The notes below the pieces were generated by a model. It saw nothing but the letters and a program-made list of their open reading frames with translations. It was not told the DNA's origin and did no database searches. A stretch of DNA of 13,336 nt from DATKGN01 sp964385705 (GTDB lineage: Bacteria > Patescibacteriota > Microgenomatia > UBA10105 > UBA927), in contig CAYLQG010000042.1 of NCBI GenBank assembly GCA_964385705.1, forward strand, positions 1 through 13,336, written 5' to 3'. The number at the start of each line of letters is the position of its first letter. The stretch's first letter is position 1. This document shows, piece by piece, positions 1 to 6,688 of the stretch. The translations under genes were made by a program, and so were the position numbers.

Positions 1-94
1 TTCCATGCAACTACTATAAGCCACCCGTGCTTAAGTAGGAAGATGTGGAGCCGCCCATAAGCTCGTTTCAATTTTTTTGATGCAGGGCTGTTTA

Positions 95-515
95 CTAATA
101 AATTGGATCAGCTTGGTAAAGTGCATAATCATCACCGGACCGCGTGTAATCAAACGCATGAAGGTCATTAACCAACCATCCTCGATCGTATCCTGCCTCT
201 GCAAGCGCATGCATCACCTCATCGTGGAGGTGTATTCCCTTTTCACCGNNNNNNNNNNCCGCTATACGTTCCGACCACATACGGTGGGTCTATTAATGTT
301 TTTTCCGACGATGTAGGTGGCATGACCACAAGAATAGTAAGGGGATCTTTTGAGCCCGGCGGTCTCACAAGAATTATGTCTCTGGCTGGTACACATTCCG
401 GCGTCATAGTGGCCCGAACTTCCTTCCACCGTGCAGTGTAGATCGTTATAGGCTTTTCGTCAATTCTATTAGAACAACTTGGGCTGTATAGAGTCGGTGC
501 TGGCGCCTTTAACAT
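95..515 (-). pseudogene. Gap-interrupted hypothetical gene
   Basis: Two minus-strand coding pieces flank the 10-N gap. The upstream piece reads through TPECVPARDIILVRPPGSKD to IDPPYVVGTYSG. The downstream piece reads GEKGIHLHDEVMHALAEAGY and ends ALYQADPIY before tandem TAG TAA stops at about 95. Both look like real protein, but with exactly ten Ns they are out of frame and a TGA follows at once; a gap of 3n bases would join them. I therefore treat it as one gene broken by assembly, not a biological pseudogene. The start is unresolved: ATG at 515 overlaps the signal peptidase gene by 47 bases, while ATG at 407 gives no overlap. Neither has a well-placed Shine-Dalgarno. Protein-like sequence before 407 (KPITIYTARWKEV) favours an earlier start or a frameshift from the upstream gene. 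The tail, DLHAF then ADPI, faintly recalls a kinase-like catalytic loop, but this is too weak for a call. The family is not recognised. Confidence 0.5.
249..258. other. Assembly gap (10 N)
   Basis: Ten consecutive undetermined bases. The reading frames on the two sides do not match if the gap is truly 10 bases, so the number is probably a scaffolding placeholder and the true missing length is unknown. Confidence 0.97.
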
Positions 516-1866
516 TGGGGAACAGTTGGTTTTCAAGTGCATTATTTTTGGTTACCAGATCCTGGTACGTCCTTGTGTCAACATAATCCTGCGCGTCAAA
601 CCACTGTTTCGCCGCTATTTTTGCTGAAATCCTGGTTGCGATCTCGTGGGCCTGGGCGGTGTACGATATGGCTTGTTTGAGCTGGTCAGGATCTTTGCCC
701 GGCGTCCCCACCCAACTTTGCAGGTTGGCAAGCAGTGTTGCCGTATCGGCCACTTCCTTATTCCAGTAATCAATCGTTTTCTGGCTGTAGGTCGGCAGAC
801 TCGGCCACGTCAGGATGAGACTGATGACCGGATATTTGCAATCGCCGTTGGTGACTTCTGTATATCCGACGCCGCCTTCCCAGAAATTTCCGGACAGGAG
901 GGCGTTTTTTGCATCCGGATTTTCCATGATCTGATTGACGACTCCGGCTTCATCAAGGTAGCCGAACGTCACGAATTCATAGGCTAAATTGTAGCGATAC
1001 CCCGCTTTGTCCAGGGTTTTTTCAACCAGCAGTTGATTGGTCTTCCAGGTTCCGAGATTTTTTGATACCTCGCCCGCTCTATTTTTTGCAATGGTACTTA
1101 ACAGATCGCTCGGCAGGAGATCCCCTACGTGGTTTTCTTCCCGTTTCGCATTGATAAGGGCCATGAGTTTGGCTGAATCCAGTGTGTAATTATCCGGAAC
1201 TTTGCCGCCTACGGTCGCTCCCACAACGGGGCGCTCCTTCGGCGTCATGTAGGCACTGATGTCCGTGGCGCTCACAAATCCGATGGCGCGGCTGTCCCAG
1301 CTTACCGTCCTATTATCCCCCATCACGACGTATGAATCTTTGGGTATCGTCTGGGACTGGCACTCCAGGAGAAACGTGTTGCCGAATGTACCGGCATGTT
1401 GATAAATGTACGATTCGCCGAGTGGTTTGCCGTTGATAAATACCTGTCCGTTTTTGACGACGATCTTTTCGCCCGGCAATCCCACGATCCGTTTGAGAAA
1501 GTGAAGTCCCATTGTGGCGGCATTCGTGAACGACACGATGTCACCCCTTTGGAACGTGTGGCCGCCCGTTGACGCGAGTTTTACCTTACTTTTGTCGAGA
1601 ATAGTCGGCATCATGGACGTGCCGCTGACCGGCACATCAGTAAAGGTTTTCCAGATTCCGGTTTCAAACGCCACGACACCCGCGGCTCCCACTATGCGAA
1701 GTACCGATAAAGCCCAATACCCGCCGATAACGAGTACGGCAAGCACGACCAGAATCTTTTTGCCGGCCGAGCGGCTTACTTTCAACCCGTCAACGAGTAA
1801 GCCAATGGGCAGTAACAGGTACCGGACGATTTGCCAGATGAGTGATGTTTTAAGTTTTGCTTTCAT
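469..1866 (-). CDS. lepB: Signal peptidase I with C-terminal CAP-like domain
   Basis: A 465-residue membrane-anchored type I signal peptidase that should remove signal peptides from exported proteins at the outer face of the membrane. Two hydrophobic N-terminal stretches (about 9-25 and 37-63) precede the catalytic domain. Box B is SGTSMMPT with nucleophile Ser84. Lys125 in FLKRIVGLPGE is the general base, and VMGDNRTVSWDSRAIG (181-196) matches box E. The peptidase ends near residue 215. A second domain (about 230-360) resembles a CAP/SCP (YkwD-like) fold, with LMALINAKREEN at its start and NALLSGNFWEGGVGYTEV near the usual GVG strand. The usual CAP histidines are not evident. A helical tail (about 360-450) follows. 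Its start overlaps the DUF1189-like gene by 17 bases, and AAGG lies a few bases upstream of the ATG, which suggests translational coupling. Peptidase identity is secure from the motifs; the CAP assignment is by pattern and less sure. Most signal peptidases lack such an extension. Confidence 0.93.
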   Translation of the reverse strand: MKAKLKTSLIWQIVRYLLLPIGLLVDGLKVSRSAGKKILVVLAVLVIGGYWALSVLRIVGAAGVVAFETGIWKTFTDVPVSGTSMMPTILDKSKVKLASTGGHTFQRGDIVSFTNAATMGLHFLKRIVGLPGEKIVVKNGQVFINGKPLGESYIYQHAGTFGNTFLLECQSQTIPKDSYVVMGDNRTVSWDSRAIGFVSATDISAYMTPKERPVVGATVGGKVPDNYTLDSAKLMALINAKREENHVGDLLPSDLLSTIAKNRAGEVSKNLGTWKTNQLLVEKTLDKAGYRYNLAYEFVTFGYLDEAGVVNQIMENPDAKNALLSGNFWEGGVGYTEVTNGDCKYPVISLILTWPSLPTYSQKTIDYWNKEVADTATLLANLQSWVGTPGKDPDQLKQAISYTAQAHEIATRISAKIAAKQWFDAQDYVDTRTYQDLVTKNNALENQLFPNVKGASTDSIQPKLF

Positions 1867-2713
1867 ATTGCGCCTTATACAGATTGAGAAAATAATATCC
1901 TCCTACGATGACAACGGTGGCCCAGACGGCGGCAAACAGATTCACATAGATGACGATGGGTTTTATATAGGAGAGAGCGACACAGAGTAAGTCGATGACG
2001 CCCGTAATATAGACCGTCAGGGAAACAACCCTGAAATATCCCACATTTGCCCGTATAATTTTTGCGATAAACCACACCCACAGCGCCTGCCAGGCCCACG
2101 TCAAAACCTGCAATCCCGTAAGTAAAAGGATGAGAAGGACCGGCGACACCCAGATGGCCGTAATCGCCCATGTTTTATACTTTCCCGTGGTGTAAAGATT
2201 GATTTTGCTGAGGATTAGTTTTTTGGTGACAACCAGGTTTTTAATATTCGAAAGTTGGTATACCGTTATATTCCCGTTTTTGGTATACACCATGCTATCG
2301 CGGGTGATAAGGTAGTACGTCTGATAGCGCGTGTAATCTTCTATTTTCGCGTTCGTATCGATGGTCAAAAGCCGGATCTGCGTGACCGTCTGCCGCTTCA
2401 CGCTTGATGCCGCGCCGATAAATGAACTCAGACTACTCAGCTCATCTCTTGAGACCAGGACGTAAAACGGTTCCGTCTGATTGGTTGTCACGATGCCGTT
2501 TTTGACATCCAGTTCGAAGTTGTCAGGGAGAGATATATTGACAAAGCTTACCGCTGCCGTATGCACTTTGTCGACTAATCCGTTTCCATACCGTACGACG
2601 GAAAATATTTTCGGTCCTGTGGATACGAGCACCAGAACCAGAGCTAAACGCCAAATCCAGGGTTTTAGCTCTCCTCTCAGAACTTTCAGACCCCATTCTA
2701 TGATGGTCTTCAT
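1850..2713 (-). CDS. DUF1189-like membrane protein
   Basis: A 287-residue membrane protein. One span lies at about 19-40. A roughly 140-residue extracytoplasmic-type section follows, rich in beta-forming residues and including LPDNFELDVKNGIVTTNQTE (62-81). Three or four further spans cover about 181-278. One N-terminal span, a soluble insert beginning with a 'P-x-x-F-x-(L/I)-x-(V/I)-x-N-G' type stretch, then a C-terminal membrane bundle matches the layout I associate with DUF1189 (PF06691). That is recognition by pattern, not a search result. The function of the family is not established. It is the first gene of an operon with signal peptidase I, whose ATG lies within its last codons, so the two are probably co-translated. 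This hints at a role in membrane protein handling or export, which is inference. There is no clear Shine-Dalgarno; the upstream sequence is very AT-rich. Confidence 0.75.
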   Translation of the reverse strand: MKTIIEWGLKVLRGELKPWIWRLALVLVLVSTGPKIFSVVRYGNGLVDKVHTAAVSFVNISLPDNFELDVKNGIVTTNQTEPFYVLVSRDELSSLSSFIGAASSVKRQTVTQIRLLTIDTNAKIEDYTRYQTYYLITRDSMVYTKNGNITVYQLSNIKNLVVTKKLILSKINLYTTGKYKTWAITAIWVSPVLLILLLTGLQVLTWAWQALWVWFIAKIIRANVGYFRVVSLTVYITGVIDLLCVALSYIKPIVIYVNLFAAVWATVVIVGGYYFLNLYKAQYESKT

Positions 2714-2776
2714 ATCAAATTAATAAACTCAAATAATATAATTCACGAACTTCTATTTAGTATACTTGATATTTTC

Positions 2777-2792
2777 TCCTACGTATGTAGGA
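2777..2792. repeat. Short inverted repeat (6-bp arms)
   Basis: TCCTAC and GTAGGA arms flank a 4-base GTAT centre. It lies in the 159-base intergenic stretch, 64-79 bases upstream of the DUF1189-like start codon, where an operator could sit. It might equally be chance in AT-rich DNA; no second copy was seen in this window. Confidence 0.3.
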
Positions 2793-2848
2793 TCTATTAC
2801 AAATTCTCCGAAGAACTTCTACCGCGGTGTCTCTGGTTTTTCTTAAGC

Positions 2849-2864
2849 GGGTTGATGCCAACCC
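2849..2864 (-). terminator. Hairpin after the HELGH-protein gene
   Basis: A perfect 6-bp stem (GGGTTG/CAACCC) with a 4-base loop begins 8 bases beyond the TAA stop of the minus-strand HELGH gene. Its position suits a transcript end. However, the bases following it in that direction are A-rich rather than a T-run, so it is not a canonical intrinsic terminator; it may instead be a 3'-end stabiliser. Confidence 0.4.
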
Positions 2865-2872
2865 TCAGGTAT

Positions 2873-3862
2873 TTATTCCGGCATCGGGGCAACAACCGGT
2901 CCATTAGAGTCAGGAGGAGCCATTCTGGTTTTTATGGCCCAAAAAATATAGTTAAGTAGTTCTTCTTCGTGGTTTTCAAAAACCGGCAGTAAGCCGGCGG
3001 CCTCCATTATCGGAAGCGTTTCCTTCCAGGTTTCATACTCAAGTATCATTTCAACTCCCATCAACGTTCTATACGCCGGAGATGCCTCGTAGTCTTTGTT
3101 ATATTCATCTACCGCTTTATTCCGATCCTCATCTGTCATCACGGTTGCGTTGATAGCCTCAAGCCGTGAATCAAATGGAGCGGCCTGTTCTTCATAATCA
3201 GTTTGTTGTAGTATCTGTTCAAACCTGTCCGGATTATGTTCGTCGCAAGCCGCATGACCAAGCTCGTGAGCAGATCCAACAATATTACGTAGTGATCGCG
3301 GGTTCGCAAGGATGAACGCATAATAGTCATCCGGAGGTTTAAGGAGTTTTAGAAATCGCTGGGAGGCCTTTTCATACTCTTCGCCATAAAAATAGAACTT
3401 GACCTTTTTCCCGGTTACCCGACGGGCAATATCGGCAATTGACGTCAACTGCCTATTGGTTGTGTTATAAAAATAATAGCCAAGAACCTCAGTCAGTCCT
3501 TCCTGCCATACGTACCATACGTTGGGGTCTTTGGGATCGACTTCTAATCCCGGTATTTTGAGGACAGTGGACCAGTGGGCGGGGATATTTTTAACGCAAA
3601 TGGATAACAAATCAGTATTGGGGAGCGCATTTGAATAGTAGTCCATACCCCACTTAAACGGGTGCTTCCGTAATATTTCGCTCTGTGCTTCTTCCGGTAC
3701 GTTGTCAAACCGAAGCGTCGTACCCAGGCTTCGTGTAAAGAATTCAGACGGCCCCTCGGTGCCAAACGGGATTGCCCTCCAAAATGCGTACGGGTCGGCA
3801 AAATAGTCCGAAGCAGATTCGGGATGATATGAATATAAAGGCTCTACATCAACACTTCCCAT
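2873..3862 (-). CDS. Putative HExxH-type metallopeptidase-like protein
   Basis: A 329-residue soluble protein with no signal peptide or membrane span, so probably cytoplasmic. SAHELGHAACDEH (197-209) contains HELGH at 199-203, the classic zincin pattern in which the two histidines bind zinc and the glutamate is the base. In gluzincins the third ligand is a glutamate downstream; Glu235 in DSRLEAIN lies 32 residues after the second histidine and is a plausible candidate. The N-terminal half, including WQEGLTEVLGYYFYN (119-133), matches no family I recognise. The C-terminal third is helical and ends in a Pro-rich tail. It is transcribed alone and divergently from the methyltransferase-like gene, with a TATAAT box only 9 bases before the ATG. 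Substrate and pathway are unknown. A short HExxH can occur by chance, but HELGH with the flanking Ala-His context is the peptidase-like form. Confidence 0.6.
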   Translation of the reverse strand: MGSVDVEPLYSYHPESASDYFADPYAFWRAIPFGTEGPSEFFTRSLGTTLRFDNVPEEAQSEILRKHPFKWGMDYYSNALPNTDLLSICVKNIPAHWSTVLKIPGLEVDPKDPNVWYVWQEGLTEVLGYYFYNTTNRQLTSIADIARRVTGKKVKFYFYGEEYEKASQRFLKLLKPPDDYYAFILANPRSLRNIVGSAHELGHAACDEHNPDRFEQILQQTDYEEQAAPFDSRLEAINATVMTDEDRNKAVDEYNKDYEASPAYRTLMGVEMILEYETWKETLPIMEAAGLLPVFENHEEELLNYIFWAIKTRMAPPDSNGPVVAPMPE

Positions 3863-3871
3863 ACCTGAGAT

Positions 3872-3877
3872 ATTATA
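3872..3877 (-). promoter_or_regulatory. -10 box very close to a start codon
   Basis: A perfect TATAAT on the minus strand ends 9 bases before the ATG of the HELGH gene. Initiation at the usual distance would leave a leader of only about 2-3 bases, so the mRNA would be essentially leaderless. No convincing -35 hexamer was found at 16-18 bases. Confidence 0.5.
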
Positions 3878-3967
3878 CTATAGGATTAATCAAAAGTCTA
3901 CTCGATAGCAAAGGTCAGAGCAGGGATAAGATTCCGCCATTTAGCCCTATTATATGCCCTAAAGTGG

Positions 3968-3973
3968 TAAAAT
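3968..3973 (+). promoter_or_regulatory. Possible -10 box of the methyltransferase-like gene
   Basis: TAAAAT ends 12 bases before the ATG at 3986, implying a leader of about 6 bases and no room for a Shine-Dalgarno. The -35 region at 17 bases is poor. This is a weak call supported mainly by the divergent arrangement. Confidence 0.3.
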
Positions 3974-3985
3974 ACGGGAACATAT

Positions 3986-4744
3986 ATGGGAAACTTCAGG
4001 GAAACGTATTCCGGAACATATTTATCAAATGCACGAGCCTTGGCCGGACAAAATAAGACCCGAGAAGCAATGATGTTAGATGACGAAAGAAAGAGTGGGT
4101 CAATTCATCCATGGTTATTTTACAGATCCGGACTGAAAGTATACGATGCCGTTTTTTCTCCGGTCCTAGATAAGCCTATTGAAGAAATCGTTCATGATAG
4201 TAGTGGCATGGTTGTTTTAGATGCATTTTCTGAAACTACCTTTTTGCGGGAACTAGCACGGGCATCCACCCCTAAATTCCTGGGCGGCGTGGCTTTAGGA
4301 CTGGCCGATGTCCCATTGGGTGAAATCGCTGACGAATGCAAGAAATTTGGAATACAACAAATCAATGGGGACATATATACACGAACGGAATGGATGGAGT
4401 CTGTAAATAATTTTTTACATACTCACCATCGAAACGGATTCGATATAATAACCTGTCGCCCAGAGGGAGCTTTTGCACTAACAAATGCACGAGGCGAACA
4501 TGAAGAGATGCCACTAAAACTGAGGTGGCTCGCCGCAAACGCGCTATGGCAATTAGTAGATATTGGCGGACGACTGTTCATGGATTTTGCTATAAAAAGA
4601 AGGATATCACCGTTTGGTCAGTGGAAAGATCGACTGAATAAAATGGGAATTATCGCGACAAACGAATCTTCAGACGGTTGGCAGGGCCCCTTTGAGTTAA
4701 TTAAACGAGTACAAAGCCCAACGTATTTACCGCCGTTATCCTGA
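3986..4744 (+). CDS. Degenerate SAM-methyltransferase-like protein
   Basis: A 252-residue soluble protein. Its core reads like a class I Rossmann methyltransferase. A first strand, MVVLDAFSETTFLREL (75-90), sits where motif I should be. A second strand follows (FLGGVALGLADV, 98-109), then INGDIYT (126-132) like motif III, GFDIITCRPEGAF (151-163) like motif IV, and LWQLVDIGGRLFMDF (187-201) like the 'L-x-x-G-G-x-l' strand after it. The glycine-rich loop of motif I (G-x-G-x-G) is absent, replaced by AFSETT, so cofactor binding is doubtful. It may be an inactive homologue or a very divergent enzyme. ATG 3986 is used because protein-like sequence begins there; the internal ATGs at about 4070 are alternatives with no better ribosome site. 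It is monocistronic, divergent from the HELGH gene, and ends 3 bases before the convergent helical gene. Substrate unknown. Confidence 0.6.
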   Translation: MGNFRETYSGTYLSNARALAGQNKTREAMMLDDERKSGSIHPWLFYRSGLKVYDAVFSPVLDKPIEEIVHDSSGMVVLDAFSETTFLRELARASTPKFLGGVALGLADVPLGEIADECKKFGIQQINGDIYTRTEWMESVNNFLHTHHRNGFDIITCRPEGAFALTNARGEHEEMPLKLRWLAANALWQLVDIGGRLFMDFAIKRRISPFGQWKDRLNKMGIIATNESSDGWQGPFELIKRVQSPTYLPPLS

Positions 4745-4747
4745 AAA

Positions 4748-6331
4748 TTACGGCAACAGATCTCCGTATCCCCACATATATTGCGCGAGCACCGACCCCT
4801 TCGGCAAATTCCAAAGGTCGCGGGATCTTGCGATCATGAGGTTCCGAAGGGCAAAGATTTTAAGAGCCGCCGGCAATTGATCAAGGGCGAATTTCCACGT
4901 TTCGCTGCCGGCTTTTGCTGCGGCGGGAACAAAATGCTCCCAAAAATGATTAGCTTCCCTACCGCTTTGTGCAACGAGAAGCGCAGTTTCCTTATATTCA
5001 CCTGCCACAACCGCACGCCTTATAAGATATGTTTGCGGGACCCCGCCGCCCCGCGCCCAATCCTTCTCAAACCAATACTGGGCTTCCAAAAGGTTATATG
5101 GTAAATACGTATCTGCCATGGTCTCCCAATACCCGTCCGCTTTATCAATTCCGTTCGTCATCAGTTGTTTTTTGATATCCGAAGCGAGATCCCGGTCCCC
5201 AAGTTCAAGTGCAGTCGCGAGCACACGAATGAGGTCCTCGAAATCCGGTGACAGGATATAATGAGCTTGACTATGCGCCTCGTCTAATAACGAATCTCTA
5301 AACAAATTCTCTTTCTTTGACCGTGCGATCGCTAGACCCGCGCGCTCACGGGCTTCCAGAAGAAATCTGTTAGCAAATTCGCGATCCATGGGGTGGAAGT
5401 TTTTTGCTAATTGACACAATTGGTATGTTTGCCCGCTGATATCCAAATCGTTATCCTTAAGGAATGAGTCTCTTAGGAATGATTCTTTTATATGTTTCGA
5501 TGCCCACTCCTGAAATAATCGCTTCTCCACCGACAAGATGCTTCCGCTTTGTAAAGACAGTGCTGTTCGATCCGCTTCCACATCTAATACGATTTCCTGG
5601 TCTCCATACTCGTGTGCAATTCCTGCGGCAACTCCAAAATCCATTTGACCCATCTCAACGCTCCGGCGAAGATATTCCCGGACGATATATCTGCCGAGCG
5701 CCTTTTCCCTGCCTAACGATCCGAGCCACCGACTTTTAAACTCATTCCAGTCGGGAATTTCTGCTGTCCGAAGAGCCTCATATGCACCTAAGGCGGAGAG
5801 CAAATCGCCGACATGGTCTTTATCCTTTGGAAACGTAACGAGACTATGCACATACTCCGCTTCCTCAATCCGCTTTGCGAGGAGAAGAGCGTTGATAAGG
5901 CCTTCATAGGTATCCATTCGCGGGTCTATGTTTGTGTCGGGCGATGACCAGTTTGTCTCATCAATGAAGGACAATGCTTCAGACAATCCTTTGGCGCGAA
6001 AAATGTAATACGTCTCGTATTGATGAGCGTTATAGCCCATCTCGCTTTGCCGGTATGTATCAAGAGTCCCGGTAAACGCGCGGCTGATGTTGTCATACGT
6101 TTCACTTTCTGCAATACCGCTCGTCCGGGCTAAATCAAGTAACACGAGCGTCGTATTACACGCAAGGAAGCTATCAAATGATTTCGACATCGGGTATTTC
6201 TCATATGAACCGATTGTGCCGTTTTGATATGCAACCGAAAGCTCATCTAATAGTCGAGGTAAGAGAGAACGAACTTCTGATTGTAAATTTTCAGTAAACC
6301 AATCTGCTTGTGGTAATCCTTCCTGCAGCAT
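4748..6331 (-). CDS. Large alpha-helical repeat-like hypothetical protein
   Basis: A 527-residue soluble protein with no signal peptide or membrane span. It is built almost entirely of helix-forming stretches, many in back-to-back pairs of about 30-40 residues (for example EEAEYVHSLV, GLINALLLAKRI, DLIRVLATALELGDRDLASD, AQYWFEKDWARGG). That pattern resembles a TPR-like or other alpha-solenoid scaffold, which usually mediates protein binding. I recognise no catalytic motif or named family. It is monocistronic, convergent with the methyltransferase-like gene (3-base gap) and divergent from the envelope operon. An extended -10 element lies upstream, and AGGG sits about 8 bases before the ATG. 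The long open frame, the ribosome site and the promoter support it as a real gene; function unknown. Confidence 0.8.
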   Translation of the reverse strand: MLQEGLPQADWFTENLQSEVRSLLPRLLDELSVAYQNGTIGSYEKYPMSKSFDSFLACNTTLVLLDLARTSGIAESETYDNISRAFTGTLDTYRQSEMGYNAHQYETYYIFRAKGLSEALSFIDETNWSSPDTNIDPRMDTYEGLINALLLAKRIEEAEYVHSLVTFPKDKDHVGDLLSALGAYEALRTAEIPDWNEFKSRWLGSLGREKALGRYIVREYLRRSVEMGQMDFGVAAGIAHEYGDQEIVLDVEADRTALSLQSGSILSVEKRLFQEWASKHIKESFLRDSFLKDNDLDISGQTYQLCQLAKNFHPMDREFANRFLLEARERAGLAIARSKKENLFRDSLLDEAHSQAHYILSPDFEDLIRVLATALELGDRDLASDIKKQLMTNGIDKADGYWETMADTYLPYNLLEAQYWFEKDWARGGGVPQTYLIRRAVVAGEYKETALLVAQSGREANHFWEHFVPAAAKAGSETWKFALDQLPAALKIFALRNLMIARSRDLWNLPKGSVLAQYMWGYGDLLP

Positions 6332-6363
6332 ATATTTTCCCTACAGGCAGAAGCTTGGTGATG

Positions 6364-6372
6364 ATTATACCA
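6364..6372 (-). promoter_or_regulatory. Extended -10 promoter for the helical-protein gene
   Basis: On the minus strand this reads TGGTATAAT, a TGn-extended perfect -10 box. Initiation would fall near 6357, giving a leader of about 26 bases that contains AGGG before the ATG at 6331. A TTGATT lies 20 bases upstream of the -10, which is longer than ideal for a -35. Confidence 0.6.
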
Positions 6373-6431
6373 GGATTAACAAAATCGTGAATCAACGATA
6401 TCTATTATTGTAATACTTCTTACAATTCTCC

Positions 6432-6461
6432 TTGACAGAAGCGCGTACATTTGTTTATATG
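6432..6461 (+). promoter_or_regulatory. Sigma-70-type promoter of the envelope operon
   Basis: A consensus -35 TTGACA (6432-6437) is followed after 18 bases by TATATG (6456-6461). The start codon ATG begins at 6467, only 5 bases after the -10 box, so initiation at the usual distance falls on or next to the A of ATG. This predicts a leaderless transcript for the first operon gene. Confidence 0.65.
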
Positions 6462-6466
6462 TCTCT

Positions 6467-6688
6467 ATGATAACGGCCGTTGTCATTTTTTACCTGTTCT
6501 TCGTTCTAACACCCGCCATTACCCGGGTGCACGCGTATCTGGACCCCGGAAACGGCAGCTACATGATCCAGCTTTTCTTCGGAGGTGCTCTGGGGATTCT
6601 CGTCAGTGTTAAATTATTCTGGAAACAAATTCATCATTTCTTTTCCCGCTTTTTTCACAAAAAACCAGATGACAAGAAAGAGACTTAA
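6467..6688 (+). CDS. Small membrane protein with YLDPGNGSY motif
   Basis: A 73-residue protein. Residues 1-23 are hydrophobic and end in VHA, which could be a signal-peptidase site or a first span. YLDPGNGSY (24-32) follows, then a second hydrophobic segment (33-51), then a basic aromatic tail (KQIHHFFSRFFHKK). I recognise this arrangement from small uncharacterised proteins of many bacteria carrying a 'LDPGSGSY' motif, which I recall being encoded beside a methyltransferase and a sulfatase-like gene; that recollection is not checked here. It is first in the operon, and its end overlaps the next gene by 20 bases. It may be an accessory or anchoring subunit for the two enzymes downstream. No catalytic role can be argued. 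Confidence 0.8.
   Translation: MITAVVIFYLFFVLTPAITRVHAYLDPGNGSYMIQLFFGGALGILVSVKLFWKQIHHFFSRFFHKKPDDKKET

Noticed and set aside
40..60. GGCGGCTCCAC on the minus strand, resembling the 3' end of tmRNA or a tRNA acceptor
   Set aside because: No CCA end, no T-arm with GTTCRA and no matching acceptor strand nearby.
646..987. 113-codon plus-strand open frame
   Set aside because: Lies entirely inside the signal peptidase gene on the opposite strand, with no ribosome site and no recognisable domain.
2747..2822. GAACTTCTA occurring twice in the intergenic region
   Set aside because: Nine bases in AT-rich DNA with irregular spacing; too little to call a repeat family or operator pair.
3772..4056. 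94-codon plus-strand open frame across the divergent promoter region
   Set aside because: Overlaps the start of two better-supported genes and has an unprotein-like composition.
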